From an uncultured Acidobacteriia bacterium (GTDB lineage Bacteria > Acidobacteriota > Terriglobia > Bryobacterales > Bryobacteraceae), in assembly GCA_903851195.1 (NCBI GenBank), contig CAINNJ010000038.1:1-64000 (forward strand): a stretch of 64,000 nt of DNA. The letters are read 5' to 3'. Of this stretch, positions 28,633 to 37,282 are shown one piece after another. Below the pieces are notes generated by a model. It did not search any database and was not told where the DNA came from. It saw nothing but the letters and a program-made list of their open reading frames with translations. How positions within the stretch are numbered: position 1 is the first letter of the stretch; each line of letters starts with the position of its first letter. The position numbers were made by a program, and so were the translations under genes.

Positions 28633-29556
28633 TCAGAGCCCGAGCAGACGGCGCAGATTGCCGCCGAGGATGTCTTTTGCGGCTTCCTCTTCGACGCCCA
28701 GTTGGTGGAGGATCTCCAGCTGTCCATCAAGCACGGAGCGGACGTAGCCGCGCGGAAACCAGGAAGAGTCGGAGCCAAAGAGCAGACGCTTCGGTCCCAG
28801 GACGTCGAGCGCCTGGCGGAAGGCGCCGGCGAGATCGAGCCCGCCCGGCTGGTAGCGCAACCAGGTGTTCGAGCTGGAGGTATCGAGGTAGACGTTCGGG
28901 CACTGATCGGCCACCATGAGCGCCTCGCGGAAATAGCCGGCGCCGAAGTGGGGGATCACGAAGTTGACGCGCGAAAAGCGGGACGCGAGGGAGTAGAGGT
29001 CGATCGGGTTGGAGTACTGGAGATCGAAGACGGACGGCAGCCCGAGCTTTTTGCGGAAGCCGACGCTGAGCACGCCGCAATGAACATAGACGATCGGGTT
29101 GGCGTGCCCGGCGAGCACCTGGATCAGGGCGCAGACGCGGTCGTCATGCAACGAATAGTGGTGCATGGCGGGGAACAGGAAGACGCCGCTGACGCCGTCT
29201 TCGGCGGATGCCGACTGGAAGCGGATATCGGCGGAGGGCAGCATCGGGTTCGCCATATAGACGGCGCTGAAGCGGTCCGGATGGTGTTCGAGAGCGGCGC
29301 CCACGGAGTACGTGTCGTTCGGGATGCTGGCGATGAGGAGCGCGCGGGAGATGTGGTTGCGGTCGAGTTCGTCGGCCCAGCGCGTGGCGAGGGCTTCGGG
29401 CGAGGCCGGTTCCTCCCAGCCGAGAATATCCGCGACGGGCTCGTGGTTCTTCTGTTCGGAGAGCGCTTTGAAAAACGCCGGGGAGAAGAAGTGCAGGTGG
29501 GCGTCGGCGACTTCGATGCCGCCCCAGGGAGTGGAGAGGAGAGGCGCTTCGGACAT
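28633..29556 (-). CDS. Amidohydrolase (TIM-barrel, amidohydrolase_2 type)
   Basis: A 307-residue metal-dependent hydrolase or decarboxylase. The first metal motif is VADAHLHFF (residues about 16-24), later histidines lie in YVHCGVL and FVIPHFGAGY, and the catalytic Asp in LLFGSDSSWFPRGY. This subgroup includes decarboxylases of aromatic acids and lactone hydrolases. The start ATG shares one base with the TGA of the M28 peptidase gene, implying cotranscription. The substrate cannot be told. Confidence 0.88.
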   Translation of the reverse strand: MSEAPLLSTPWGGIEVADAHLHFFSPAFFKALSEQKNHEPVADILGWEEPASPEALATRWADELDRNHISRALLIASIPNDTYSVGAALEHHPDRFSAVYMANPMLPSADIRFQSASAEDGVSGVFLFPAMHHYSLHDDRVCALIQVLAGHANPIVYVHCGVLSVGFRKKLGLPSVFDLQYSNPIDLYSLASRFSRVNFVIPHFGAGYFREALMVADQCPNVYLDTSSSNTWLRYQPGGLDLAGAFRQALDVLGPKRLLFGSDSSWFPRGYVRSVLDGQLEILHQLGVEEEAAKDILGGNLRRLLGL

Positions 29557-31697
29557 CAGAGCGTCCCCAGCATTTTGGTCGCCTGCTCCAGTTTGTCGCC
29601 GAGCGTGTGCAGCACCTGCACCACCTGTTTGGCCTGCTCGGCAGCTTCGGTCGGGTTGTTGAGTTCCACGGCCTCGCGGATGCCGGGCAGCGTCTTGACC
29701 GCGTAGCCGGTGTACTTGCCGGGCGCGTAGATGCGGTGGCGGAACCAGGGGCGGCCGGGCAGACCGGGATCCAGCGTGAGGTCGCGTTCGGACTGGTAGA
29801 GAATCCGGTTGATGGCGGCCAGTTGTCCGGCCTGTTTCGGTTTCGGCAGGCTGCGGTTCCAGGCGGCTTCGAAAGCGTTGCTCGTCTTTTCGAGGCGGGC
29901 GAGTTCGGCGCGGACGCCGGCCAGATCCACTTTGGATTTCATGGTGGTCAGCTTCTCGATCTCGCCGACGTAGCCGGTGACGGTCGACTGCAGGCGGCTG
30001 AATTCGAAGGGTAGCAACGGCGCGTCGGCCAGGCGGAGGACGGAGGTGGCGGTGAACTGCGCGAGCGCGCGGCCGTGGACGAATGTGGTGTCGGAGAAGT
30101 GCGAGTACCAGTAGAAATCGTCGTAAACGGAGTGGTAGACGCCGCTGTCTTCGCCCGAGAAGTTGATGTTGATGGCGGCGATGCCCAGGTGCTGCAGGAA
30201 GGGGGTGTAATCGGAGCCGGAGCCGAGCGGGCCAATATGGAAGGCGCCGGACGGTTTGGCGTTGTTCTTCTCACCGGGTGACCGGTACGATTCGAGCAGA
30301 GACTTCGGCGTGCCGGCGGGCGCATCCGGATCGGGCACGTCGCGCGCCACTTCCTGAAGAAACGCTTCGAGCGTGTGGGAGCCTTCGAGACCGAGCTTCC
30401 CCGCCCCGCTGGAATCGGTATTGATGTAGGCCACCAGCTTTTCGCTCAGTTCGCCGGCGTGCTTTTCCATGAACTCGGTGGAGCCGATGAGCCCGTATTC
30501 CTCGCCGTCCCAGAAACCGATCTTGATGGTGCGTTTCGGCTTCCAGCCTTTGCGGGTGAGTTCGGCGAGGGCGCGTGCGGTTTCGAGCTGGGCGGTGGCG
30601 CCGGAGAGCGGGTCGCTGGCGCCGTGGACCCAGGCGTCGTGATGGTTGCCGAAGAGGATCCACTGGTCGGGATATTCGCTGCCGGGGATAGTGGCGATCA
30701 CGTCGTAGAGCGGACGCGTCGAGTTGTCCATTGCCACTTTCAGGTGCACCTTCACGGCGGATTTGCCCATGTGATAGGTGAAGGGCAGAGCGCCTCGCCA
30801 GGCTTCGGGCGCGACCGGGCCATCCATGTTGGCGAGCAGCGGCTGGGCGTCGGCGGAGGAGATGGGCAGCACCGGAATTTTCATCAGCGTGGTGGCTTCG
30901 GCGACGGGCAGGCGTTTGGAGCCGGGTTCGGAGGCCCAGCCGGGCGAGAGTGGGTCGCCGGGGTAGAGCACCATGTCGAGCACGCTGCCGCGCTGGATGC
31001 CGTCGGCGGGGCGGTAGGCGCCTTTCGGGTAGGTGTCGCCCTGGAAGTAGCCGTCGTCTTTGGGGTCGGAGTAGATCAGGCAGCCGACGGCGCCATGTTC
31101 GTAGGCGACTTTCGGTTTGATGCCGCGCCAGGAGCCGCCGTAGCGGGCGATGACGATCTTGCCTTTCACGTCGATGCCGCGTTCTTTGAGGGTGTCGTAA
31201 TCGGCGGGGACGCCGTAGTTCACGTAAACGAGCGGCGCGGTGACGTCGCCATCGCCGGAGAAGGCGTTGAAGCTGGGGATCATGCCGGGGTCGGCGGAGT
31301 TCTTGTCGCCGGGGACGGGCGGTTCGTCGAGTTTGGCGCGAAAGGCGACAGGGGCGGTCATTTCGAGCGTGCGGGATTTGGGCTGCGGGAGCATCGATTC
31401 GTACTGCTCGATGTGGGCGTCGAGCCCGAATTCGCGGAGTTGGGCGAGCAGGTACTCGGCGGTTTCTTTCGATTGCGGGGTGCCGGCGAGGTGCGCCTGG
31501 TTGGAGAGTCGCTCCATGGCGGCGCGGATTTTGCCGGGGTCCGGAATGGCGCGGGCCTGTTGCTCCCATTTGAGTTCGGCGGCCTGGGAGGCGGCGTCGT
31601 AACCGCGGAGGGTATCCTGCGCGGCCGGGTAAAGCAGACGCAGTCCGAGAGTGGCTCCGAGGGCCAGTGCGGCCGCGGAGATGCCGGGAGATTTCAT
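29556..31697 (-). CDS. M28-family peptidase, glutamate carboxypeptidase II-like
   Basis: A 713-residue protein with an N-terminal signal or anchor (GISAAALALGATLGLRLLYP). Architecture follows human PSMA: an N-terminal half with an inserted PA domain (about residues 130-320), the zinc peptidase core (GNHHDAWVHGASDPLSGATA, FWDGEEYGLIGSTEF, YINTDSSGAG, YHSVYDDFYWYSHF), and a C-terminal transferrin-receptor-like dimerisation helix bundle. All zinc ligands and the general-base Glu are visible. It would remove C-terminal residues from peptides outside the cytoplasm. The gene overlaps the amidohydrolase gene by one base and follows the second receptor gene by 53 bp. Confidence 0.93.
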   Translation of the reverse strand: MKSPGISAAALALGATLGLRLLYPAAQDTLRGYDAASQAAELKWEQQARAIPDPGKIRAAMERLSNQAHLAGTPQSKETAEYLLAQLREFGLDAHIEQYESMLPQPKSRTLEMTAPVAFRAKLDEPPVPGDKNSADPGMIPSFNAFSGDGDVTAPLVYVNYGVPADYDTLKERGIDVKGKIVIARYGGSWRGIKPKVAYEHGAVGCLIYSDPKDDGYFQGDTYPKGAYRPADGIQRGSVLDMVLYPGDPLSPGWASEPGSKRLPVAEATTLMKIPVLPISSADAQPLLANMDGPVAPEAWRGALPFTYHMGKSAVKVHLKVAMDNSTRPLYDVIATIPGSEYPDQWILFGNHHDAWVHGASDPLSGATAQLETARALAELTRKGWKPKRTIKIGFWDGEEYGLIGSTEFMEKHAGELSEKLVAYINTDSSGAGKLGLEGSHTLEAFLQEVARDVPDPDAPAGTPKSLLESYRSPGEKNNAKPSGAFHIGPLGSGSDYTPFLQHLGIAAININFSGEDSGVYHSVYDDFYWYSHFSDTTFVHGRALAQFTATSVLRLADAPLLPFEFSRLQSTVTGYVGEIEKLTTMKSKVDLAGVRAELARLEKTSNAFEAAWNRSLPKPKQAGQLAAINRILYQSERDLTLDPGLPGRPWFRHRIYAPGKYTGYAVKTLPGIREAVELNNPTEAAEQAKQVVQVLHTLGDKLEQATKMLGTL

Positions 31698-31750
31698 GTT
31701 TTCTTCAGTTTAAACGGCTGGCACACGGACGGAATTCACCAGGCAAACAG

Positions 31751-34225
31751 CTACCACACCATCCCGATCTCCAGCGTGACCGCGCGCGGGCTGATGAAGT
31801 GCGTGCCGCTGAACGTCGAGAGGAAGTTGTAGAGCGCCTCTTTGTTCGTGATGTTGATCGCGGTGAGCTGCGCGCGATAACGGATCTTCTCCGTATGGAA
31901 GATGTTGTCGTCGCCTATTCCCATATCGAACAGGTTGCGCGGGGCGACGCGGGGCGGGGTGTGGTCGTCATTCTCCATACCCGGCGCGGGGATCTTGACC
32001 AGCGAAGCCGAGGCGTTCCCGGCGCACGAGGTAATCGGGAAGCCGACGGCCGCGAATGTGTTGCCACAGCGGAAACCGATGGACGCCTGCTGGTCGCCGG
32101 TCAGGCCCAGTACGGTCGCGAGATCGGGCACCGCGCCCGCCACGGCGCCGGAATCGTAACGCCAGGTGAAAGACACCCACGGCCCGTTCTTCTTCGGCTG
32201 ATAACGGACGTTGGATGTCTGTTCGAACGCCTCGTCATGATCGATGCGGAACACGGAATTGTTCAGCGGGGAGTTGAAGAGCAGGCCGCCGATTTCCGGA
32301 CCGAAGAAGCGCGCGCGGGTGTGGCTCAGGATCGTGTAGGCCGAAATGCCGTGCGTATCGGTGAGGGTGACGCGGGCCGACGCGCCGTCGATCTTGCTCT
32401 TGCGCCATTCGATCGGGAACGCGATGGGGGAGTTGAAAAGCGTATCGAAATCGAAAGCGTTATGCGTGAATTTCCAGAAATAGCCGGCATCGACAAGAAT
32501 TTTTTTGCCGATTCCCTGCTGGACGCCGACGTTGTACTGGTTGCGGACGCCGGGGCGCAGCGGGGTGACGCCGAATGCGCCGAAGACATTGCTCGCCAGT
32601 CCGCCGCTGCCCGTCAGGCTGGAGAGCAGCAGGTTCTCGTTGTACGGGGTCTCGAAAAATTTGGAATAGGACGCGCGCAGCACGGTGTTGGTCGGCTTTA
32701 CGAGGTACGAAAAGCCGAGGCGGGGCGAGAGTCCGCTGTCGCCCACGATGCCGCGGTAGATATCCGACCGCAGCCCCAGCTGCATGGTCAGCGCGCCCAG
32801 TGTGATGCTGTCCTGGAAATAGAACGCGTAGCCTTTCACGTCGGAATGGCCGTTAAAACGGAACAGCCGGCCGCCGTGCGTCAGATCGTAAGGCGCAAGG
32901 CCCGTGGCGTTGTTATCGGCAATGTAGTTCGGGTCCGTGATGCCGAGCGCGAAACGCTCGCTCAGCAGCGTGTGCTGCAGCTGGACGCCGGCCTTCACGT
33001 TGTTGAAGTGGTTCACCCAGGCGTAGTCGGTCTTCAGGCCGATGTTGGTGAGGCGGCGGCTCTGTGACACGGTGGCGGGCTGGTCGGCGAGCGGGTTGCG
33101 GCTGGGGGTGTATTGAACCTGATCGACGCGGATGTAGGGGTTCACGGTCAGCGTGGAGTTGGCGTTGATCAGGTGCACCCAGCCGGGGGCGAGGTTGTAG
33201 CTGAGGATGCGTTCGCGCTGGTCCTGCCCGGCGGTGCTCTGGTCGTAGGTGTTGGGCGTCTGGAACCAGGCGCGGGAGAAGAAGAGATTCAGGTGGAAGG
33301 TGTCGCTGTCGGCGGGCTGGTAGTCGAGCCGGTCGAAGACGGTCTGGTTGTTGCCGGAATCGTGCAGGGCGGAAAACTCGGGGGGATCGAGATAGCGGCC
33401 GGAGCGAACGGTGTTGGCGGCGACGAAATTGCCCCACTTCTTGCCGCCGTTTCCATAAGAGAAATTCTCGCCGTAGGTGCCGAACTGCCCGTAGTTCAGG
33501 GACAGGGCGCCAAATGATTTTGGAACACCAAGGCCGCTCTTGGTAATAGCGTTGATCACGAGGCTGGTTTTGTCGCCGTACTCGGCAGGCGGCGCGCCGG
33601 CGATCACCTCGACCGAAGCGATGGCGTTTTCCGGCATGGAGGTGGAGAACTGTTTGCTTTGCTGGTCGGTGACAGGCTGGTTGTCGAAGACGAACTGGGT
33701 TTGCGCGTGATCGCCCTGAGGATGGATGAAGCCGTTGGAATCTTCCACGATGCCGGGGGCGGAGTGGGCCACCACGTCGTTCAGACCGCCGGCAACGGAG
33801 TAGACCGGCAGCTTTTCGAACTGGCTGGTGTCGACGACCGTATGGGGCGTGGGGACGCTTTCGACCAGGTCGGCATCTTCTTTGACGTCGATGCTTTGTT
33901 CGGAACTGGCCAGCGTCATGGCGACCGTGAGCGTGAGCGGGACGCCGGCGCGAACCGTGACGTCTTCCGCATGGGGCTGGAAGCCCGGCGCGGTGACGGC
34001 GAAGTGGTAGTTATTGGGCGCGAGATTGGTGAACCGGAAGGCGCCGTCGGCTTCGGTTTTTACGGATTTATCGAAGCCCGTGACGCGGTTTTTGAGTTCC
34101 ACGGTGGCGCCCGCGACGGTGGCTCCGGACGGATCGGCCACCGAACCGCTGACGGAGCCGGAAGAGCCCATGCCTTGTGCGTATACGGAGGCCGCACCCA
34201 GCAGCCCGAAAAGAAACAGTTTCAT
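31751..34225 (-). CDS. TonB-type outer-membrane receptor with carboxypeptidase-regulatory domain, shorter form
   Basis: An 824-residue receptor with signal peptide (MKLFLFGLLGAASVYAQ) and AAGGGGA ahead of the start. Residues about 25-110 form the regulatory-like beta-sandwich (GSVADPSGATVAGATVELKN). A TonB-dependent plug follows (VYSVAGGLNDVVAHSAPGI, FVFDNQPVTDQQSKQF, SVEVIAGAPPAEYGDKTS) and then a barrel ending in Trp (LEIGMVW), the usual assembly signal. It is shorter than the first receptor and has a more typical plug. It lies upstream of the M28 peptidase and downstream of two small-to-medium uncharacterised genes on the same strand. The ligand is unknown. Confidence 0.9.
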   Translation of the reverse strand: MKLFLFGLLGAASVYAQGMGSSGSVSGSVADPSGATVAGATVELKNRVTGFDKSVKTEADGAFRFTNLAPNNYHFAVTAPGFQPHAEDVTVRAGVPLTLTVAMTLASSEQSIDVKEDADLVESVPTPHTVVDTSQFEKLPVYSVAGGLNDVVAHSAPGIVEDSNGFIHPQGDHAQTQFVFDNQPVTDQQSKQFSTSMPENAIASVEVIAGAPPAEYGDKTSLVINAITKSGLGVPKSFGALSLNYGQFGTYGENFSYGNGGKKWGNFVAANTVRSGRYLDPPEFSALHDSGNNQTVFDRLDYQPADSDTFHLNLFFSRAWFQTPNTYDQSTAGQDQRERILSYNLAPGWVHLINANSTLTVNPYIRVDQVQYTPSRNPLADQPATVSQSRRLTNIGLKTDYAWVNHFNNVKAGVQLQHTLLSERFALGITDPNYIADNNATGLAPYDLTHGGRLFRFNGHSDVKGYAFYFQDSITLGALTMQLGLRSDIYRGIVGDSGLSPRLGFSYLVKPTNTVLRASYSKFFETPYNENLLLSSLTGSGGLASNVFGAFGVTPLRPGVRNQYNVGVQQGIGKKILVDAGYFWKFTHNAFDFDTLFNSPIAFPIEWRKSKIDGASARVTLTDTHGISAYTILSHTRARFFGPEIGGLLFNSPLNNSVFRIDHDEAFEQTSNVRYQPKKNGPWVSFTWRYDSGAVAGAVPDLATVLGLTGDQQASIGFRCGNTFAAVGFPITSCAGNASASLVKIPAPGMENDDHTPPRVAPRNLFDMGIGDDNIFHTEKIRYRAQLTAINITNKEALYNFLSTFSGTHFISPRAVTLEIGMVW

Positions 34226-34305
34226 CGATTCCCCTTATTCCAATTGCCGCCCCGCGGGACGGACGTAAACGATGGACGTGAACAACGCTGCGTTGTAAAA
34301 ACCGC

Positions 34306-34629
34306 TTACAGCGAGAGGAAAGGGGGACCGCGCGAGAGGACGCTGCTTTCGTGGAGCAGCCGGTAACCGGAGACGACGCAGAACGAGGCGAGGCGGCCGA
34401 ACACCTGAGGTGTCAGCAGCATGGCCGTGCCGGTTTTCGCTTCCAGAGAAGCGACGTGCGCGGCAAAGCAGATATCGCAGCCACCGGCCGGCGCTTTGGC
34501 GTGCAGATGGGCGGGCGAGGTGGAATCGGTCGCCACGCCCAGCAGGGCGACCAGGGCCAGAAGCACGATGCAGACGCGCAGGATCGCCGGTGAGCCGGCG
34601 GTCCGTCGAAGCTGCAGAGAGGAAAGCAT
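34306..34629 (-). CDS. Small membrane-anchored protein with CxxC, unknown function
   Basis: A 107-residue product with one hydrophobic helix (ILRVCIVLLALVALLGVA) followed by SPAHLHAKAPAGGCDICFAAH, a His/Cys-rich segment that could bind a metal. It resembles DUF2946-type small proteins often found beside metal-related TonB receptors, but the match is weak. It lies 15 bp after the preceding gene's stop and 80 bp before the receptor gene, all on the minus strand, which suggests a shared transcript and a link to the receptor ligand. Confidence 0.6.
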   Translation of the reverse strand: MLSSLQLRRTAGSPAILRVCIVLLALVALLGVATDSTSPAHLHAKAPAGGCDICFAAHVASLEAKTGTAMLLTPQVFGRLASFCVVSGYRLLHESSVLSRGPPFLSL

Positions 34630-34644
34630 GAAGAATCGGGTCGG

Positions 34645-35748
34645 CTATTTCGGTTGCGGCTGGGGCGGCGTGGGCGGCTTGTTGGGCTCCGGGGCGGCCG
34701 GTTCGTCCGAATCGTCGAACTTGATGCTGGTATCGGCCGAGTATTTCTGGTATTTCCGGAACTCGATCTCGTTGCGGCTGCCGAAGCTTCCCGCGCGGCT
34801 CTGCACCGCGGAAGTCAGGGGCAGCAGATAATTCTGGCCGTTGATCGGGAAATAACCGTACTTGATTTCCTGGTGGATTTCCTGGACCGGGAAACCTTCC
34901 GGCATGTCGGGATCGATGGTCAGCCGGAGAATGACGTTCTTGCCTTTTTCCACGTAAAAGAGGCCGTGATACCCGGGCACGATGTGCTGCTTCTTCTCGT
35001 AATCCACGCTGTAGTGCGAACGCGGCTGCAGCACCGTGTAATGGAAGACGTAGGCGAGTTTGCCATCCCAGGTGCCCCAGTGGTCCCAGCCGATAACGGC
35101 GTCCGTGGCGGGCTCGAAGACGTCGCGCAGCAGACTGCCGAATTCTCCGCGGGAGATGGAACCGCCCAGCGATTCCCACGTTTTGCCGAACATGGCGTTG
35201 CCGTTGACGCTGATCGCCTCGTACTTTTCCTGCCGGTCGAAATAGCTCAGTTTTTCGTGAATCGTGTCGGTGGGAGACCACGAACCGCGGCCGCCAGGCT
35301 GAAAGTGGGCATCCACGGAACGCCGGGTGACCTGCAGACAGATGAAGTTCGGAAGAGATGCCGTGTAGTTCAGCGCGTAATCGCGAACTTCCGCCAGAAT
35401 CTTTTCCTGATCGCCGGGCGGCGGGGCGGGAGGCTCGACGTACTTCGGCGGAGCGGGCTTCGGCGCGGCGACGGCAAGTTTGGCGGACTGATCGGCCAGT
35501 TTGGTCAGGGCTGCCACGGTGCGCGGACCGGCACCCATTCCCTGGAGGTCTTCAATTACCTTGTCTTCCAGCTTGCTTGTCAGCCGGAAAGCGGCCACCT
35601 GCGTGGCCACTTCCCGATCCGGCAATTTTTGCGACACAGAGGATTTGATGAACTCGACCAGCTTATCAACCGACAGCGGCATCTGCGCGACGCCCGTGAG
35701 AGCGAAGACGCAGAACAGTGTGACGGCGCGGGTCATCCTGAACAGCAT
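34645..35748 (-). CDS. Uncharacterised exported protein
   Basis: About 367 residues from ATG 35748, chosen because a signal peptide follows (MLFRMTRAVTLFCVFALTGVAQ). Residues 20-90 look helical and are followed by a proline-rich linker (PKPAPPKYVEPPAPPPG). The rest is a beta-rich domain (PNFICLQVTRRSVDAHF, AYVFHYTVLQPRSHYSV, GYFPINGQNYLLPLTSAV), reminiscent of acidobacterial proteins with outer-membrane-lipoprotein-like folds. The C-terminus is proline-rich again. TATACT lies just ahead of the start, so the mRNA may have little or no leader. Family not identified. Confidence 0.72.
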   Translation of the reverse strand: MLFRMTRAVTLFCVFALTGVAQMPLSVDKLVEFIKSSVSQKLPDREVATQVAAFRLTSKLEDKVIEDLQGMGAGPRTVAALTKLADQSAKLAVAAPKPAPPKYVEPPAPPPGDQEKILAEVRDYALNYTASLPNFICLQVTRRSVDAHFQPGGRGSWSPTDTIHEKLSYFDRQEKYEAISVNGNAMFGKTWESLGGSISRGEFGSLLRDVFEPATDAVIGWDHWGTWDGKLAYVFHYTVLQPRSHYSVDYEKKQHIVPGYHGLFYVEKGKNVILRLTIDPDMPEGFPVQEIHQEIKYGYFPINGQNYLLPLTSAVQSRAGSFGSRNEIEFRKYQKYSADTSIKFDDSDEPAAPEPNKPPTPPQPQPK

Positions 35749-35820
35749 AAGTATATTGTCGCACCCGGAGCGAAAAAGGTTTCCTGTACCGGCAAAAGAG
35801 CGGCGGCGGAAGGTCGCGGC

Positions 35821-35860
35821 TACATTTCTGCAACGCAATGTTTACATTTCGAGTGTAAAC
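35821..35860. promoter_or_regulatory. Candidate operator upstream of phoR: dyad and 22-bp spaced direct repeat
   Basis: GTTTACA (35840-35846) and TGTAAAC (35854-35860) form a perfect 7-bp inverted repeat with a 7-base spacer. The octamer TACATTTC occurs at 35821 and again at 35843, exactly 22 bp (two helical turns) apart. The element ends 17 bp before the phoR GTG start in a divergent intergenic region. It does not match the Pho-box consensus well. Confidence 0.55.
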
Positions 35861-35876
35861 TTAGTCGCAAGAAACC

Positions 35877-37253
35877 GTGGTTACACCGATTCGTTTTCGG
35901 CTCTTTTTGAGCTGCCTGCTCCTGATCGGGGCCCTCGTCTTCGCGGCGGACCGTCTGGGCGCCGCGTTTCCCGGCCACCGGCTGCTGCTCGACCTGGCCT
36001 TGTGCTCGGCAGGGGCGGCGCTGCTGACCGGCATGATCGTGCGCGCGCTGGCCTGGCGCGTGCAGCGGCTGCGCGTCTTCACCGAGCACGTTCTGGACGA
36101 AAGCAATCCGGACGCGCCGCTGCCGGACGAGGGCGAAGAGACGGCCGTACTCAACCAGAGCCTGCGGCGCATGGCGACCCGGATTCGCGAGCTGGTGGAC
36201 AGTCTGAGCCTCGAATCGGACCGGCGCGACGTCATCCTGAAAAGCATGGCCGAGGGCGTTCTCGCGGTGGATCACCAGATGCGGGTGATGTTTTCCAACG
36301 AGTCGCTGGCGCGCACGCTGGGGCTGAAAACCTCGGTGGAGCAGAACAGTTCGCTGGTCGGCCTGGTGCGCGATCCGAAATTTCTGGCGCTGATTGCGGG
36401 CGTACTTTCGTCCGGCGAGCCGGGCAGCGCGAAACTGCAGTTCACCGGCGACGACGTTTCCGTTTTCGAGGCGTACGCAACGCCCCTCGCCGTGCCGCCC
36501 CACCGCGGCGCGCTGGTGATTCTGCACGACATTACGGGCATGGAGCGGCTGGAGCGGATCCGCAAGGATTTCGTGGCCAATGTTTCGCACGAGATGCGCA
36601 CGCCTCTGACGGCGATCCGCGGTTACGCGGAGACTCTGCTGAGCGGCGCGCTCTCCGACGATCAGAATAACCGGCGGTTCATCGAAATCATCCAGGCGCA
36701 CGCCATCCGGCTGAACAACATCGCGTCCGATCTGCTGATCCTGTCGGATCTGGAATCCGGGCGGCGCGACGTGGAGCCGGGTCCGGTGTCCGTGGAAGAA
36801 GCGATCAACACCGCGCTGCTGACCGTGGAGGCCGAGGCCGTGGTGCGTAATGTGCAACTGGTGCGCGGGCCGGTGGCGGACGCCATCATCACGGGTTACG
36901 CAATTCGCCTGGAGCAGGCTTTGGTGAATCTGCTGGACAACGCGATCAAGTTCAATAAGCCCGGCGGCGAAGCGCGCATCGATGCCAGCGTGCTGGCCGA
37001 TGGACGCGTTTGCATTTCGGTATCGGACACGGGGCGCGGCATTCCGTCGGACGACCTGCCCCGGATCTTCGAACGTTTCTACCGTGTCGACAAGGCGCGG
37101 TCGCGCGAGGTGGGCGGCACGGGCCTGGGGCTCTCCATCGTGCGGCACGTGGTGGAACGGATGGAGGGTACGATAAAGGTCGAGAGCAGGTTAGGAAAAG
37201 GAACGACGTTTACCATTTCCTTCCCCTGCAGTCAGAACTGGCTCGTCGCGTAG
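35877..37253 (+). CDS. phoR: PhoR-type sensor histidine kinase
   Basis: A 458-residue kinase from GTG 35877. Two membrane helices with a very short periplasmic loop (FRLFLSCLLLIGALVFA; ALCSAGAALLTGMIV) are followed by HAMP- and PAS-like regions (VILKSMAEGVLAVDHQMRVM). Then come the phosphoacceptor NVSHEMRTPLTAIRGYAETL, N box (LVNLLDNAIKFN), G1 (SDTGRGIPSDDLPRIFERFY) and G2 (GGTGLGLSIVRHV). The lack of a sizeable sensor loop is typical of PhoR, which senses phosphate through the Pst transporter and PhoU. The context (ppk1 next, pst-phoU facing) supports this. No response regulator lies in the window, so its partner is encoded elsewhere. It likely shares a transcript with ppk1 (29-bp gap). Confidence 0.88.
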   Translation: MVTPIRFRLFLSCLLLIGALVFAADRLGAAFPGHRLLLDLALCSAGAALLTGMIVRALAWRVQRLRVFTEHVLDESNPDAPLPDEGEETAVLNQSLRRMATRIRELVDSLSLESDRRDVILKSMAEGVLAVDHQMRVMFSNESLARTLGLKTSVEQNSSLVGLVRDPKFLALIAGVLSSGEPGSAKLQFTGDDVSVFEAYATPLAVPPHRGALVILHDITGMERLERIRKDFVANVSHEMRTPLTAIRGYAETLLSGALSDDQNNRRFIEIIQAHAIRLNNIASDLLILSDLESGRRDVEPGPVSVEEAINTALLTVEAEAVVRNVQLVRGPVADAIITGYAIRLEQALVNLLDNAIKFNKPGGEARIDASVLADGRVCISVSDTGRGIPSDDLPRIFERFYRVDKARSREVGGTGLGLSIVRHVVERMEGTIKVESRLGKGTTFTISFPCSQNWLVA

Positions 37254-37282
37254 TCGTACCGGTTCGGAAATCGGGTCGCAGG

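Noticed and set aside
35821-35860. Pho box upstream of phoR
   Set aside because: The phased TACATTTC repeats do not match CTGTCAT; listed as an unknown operator instead.
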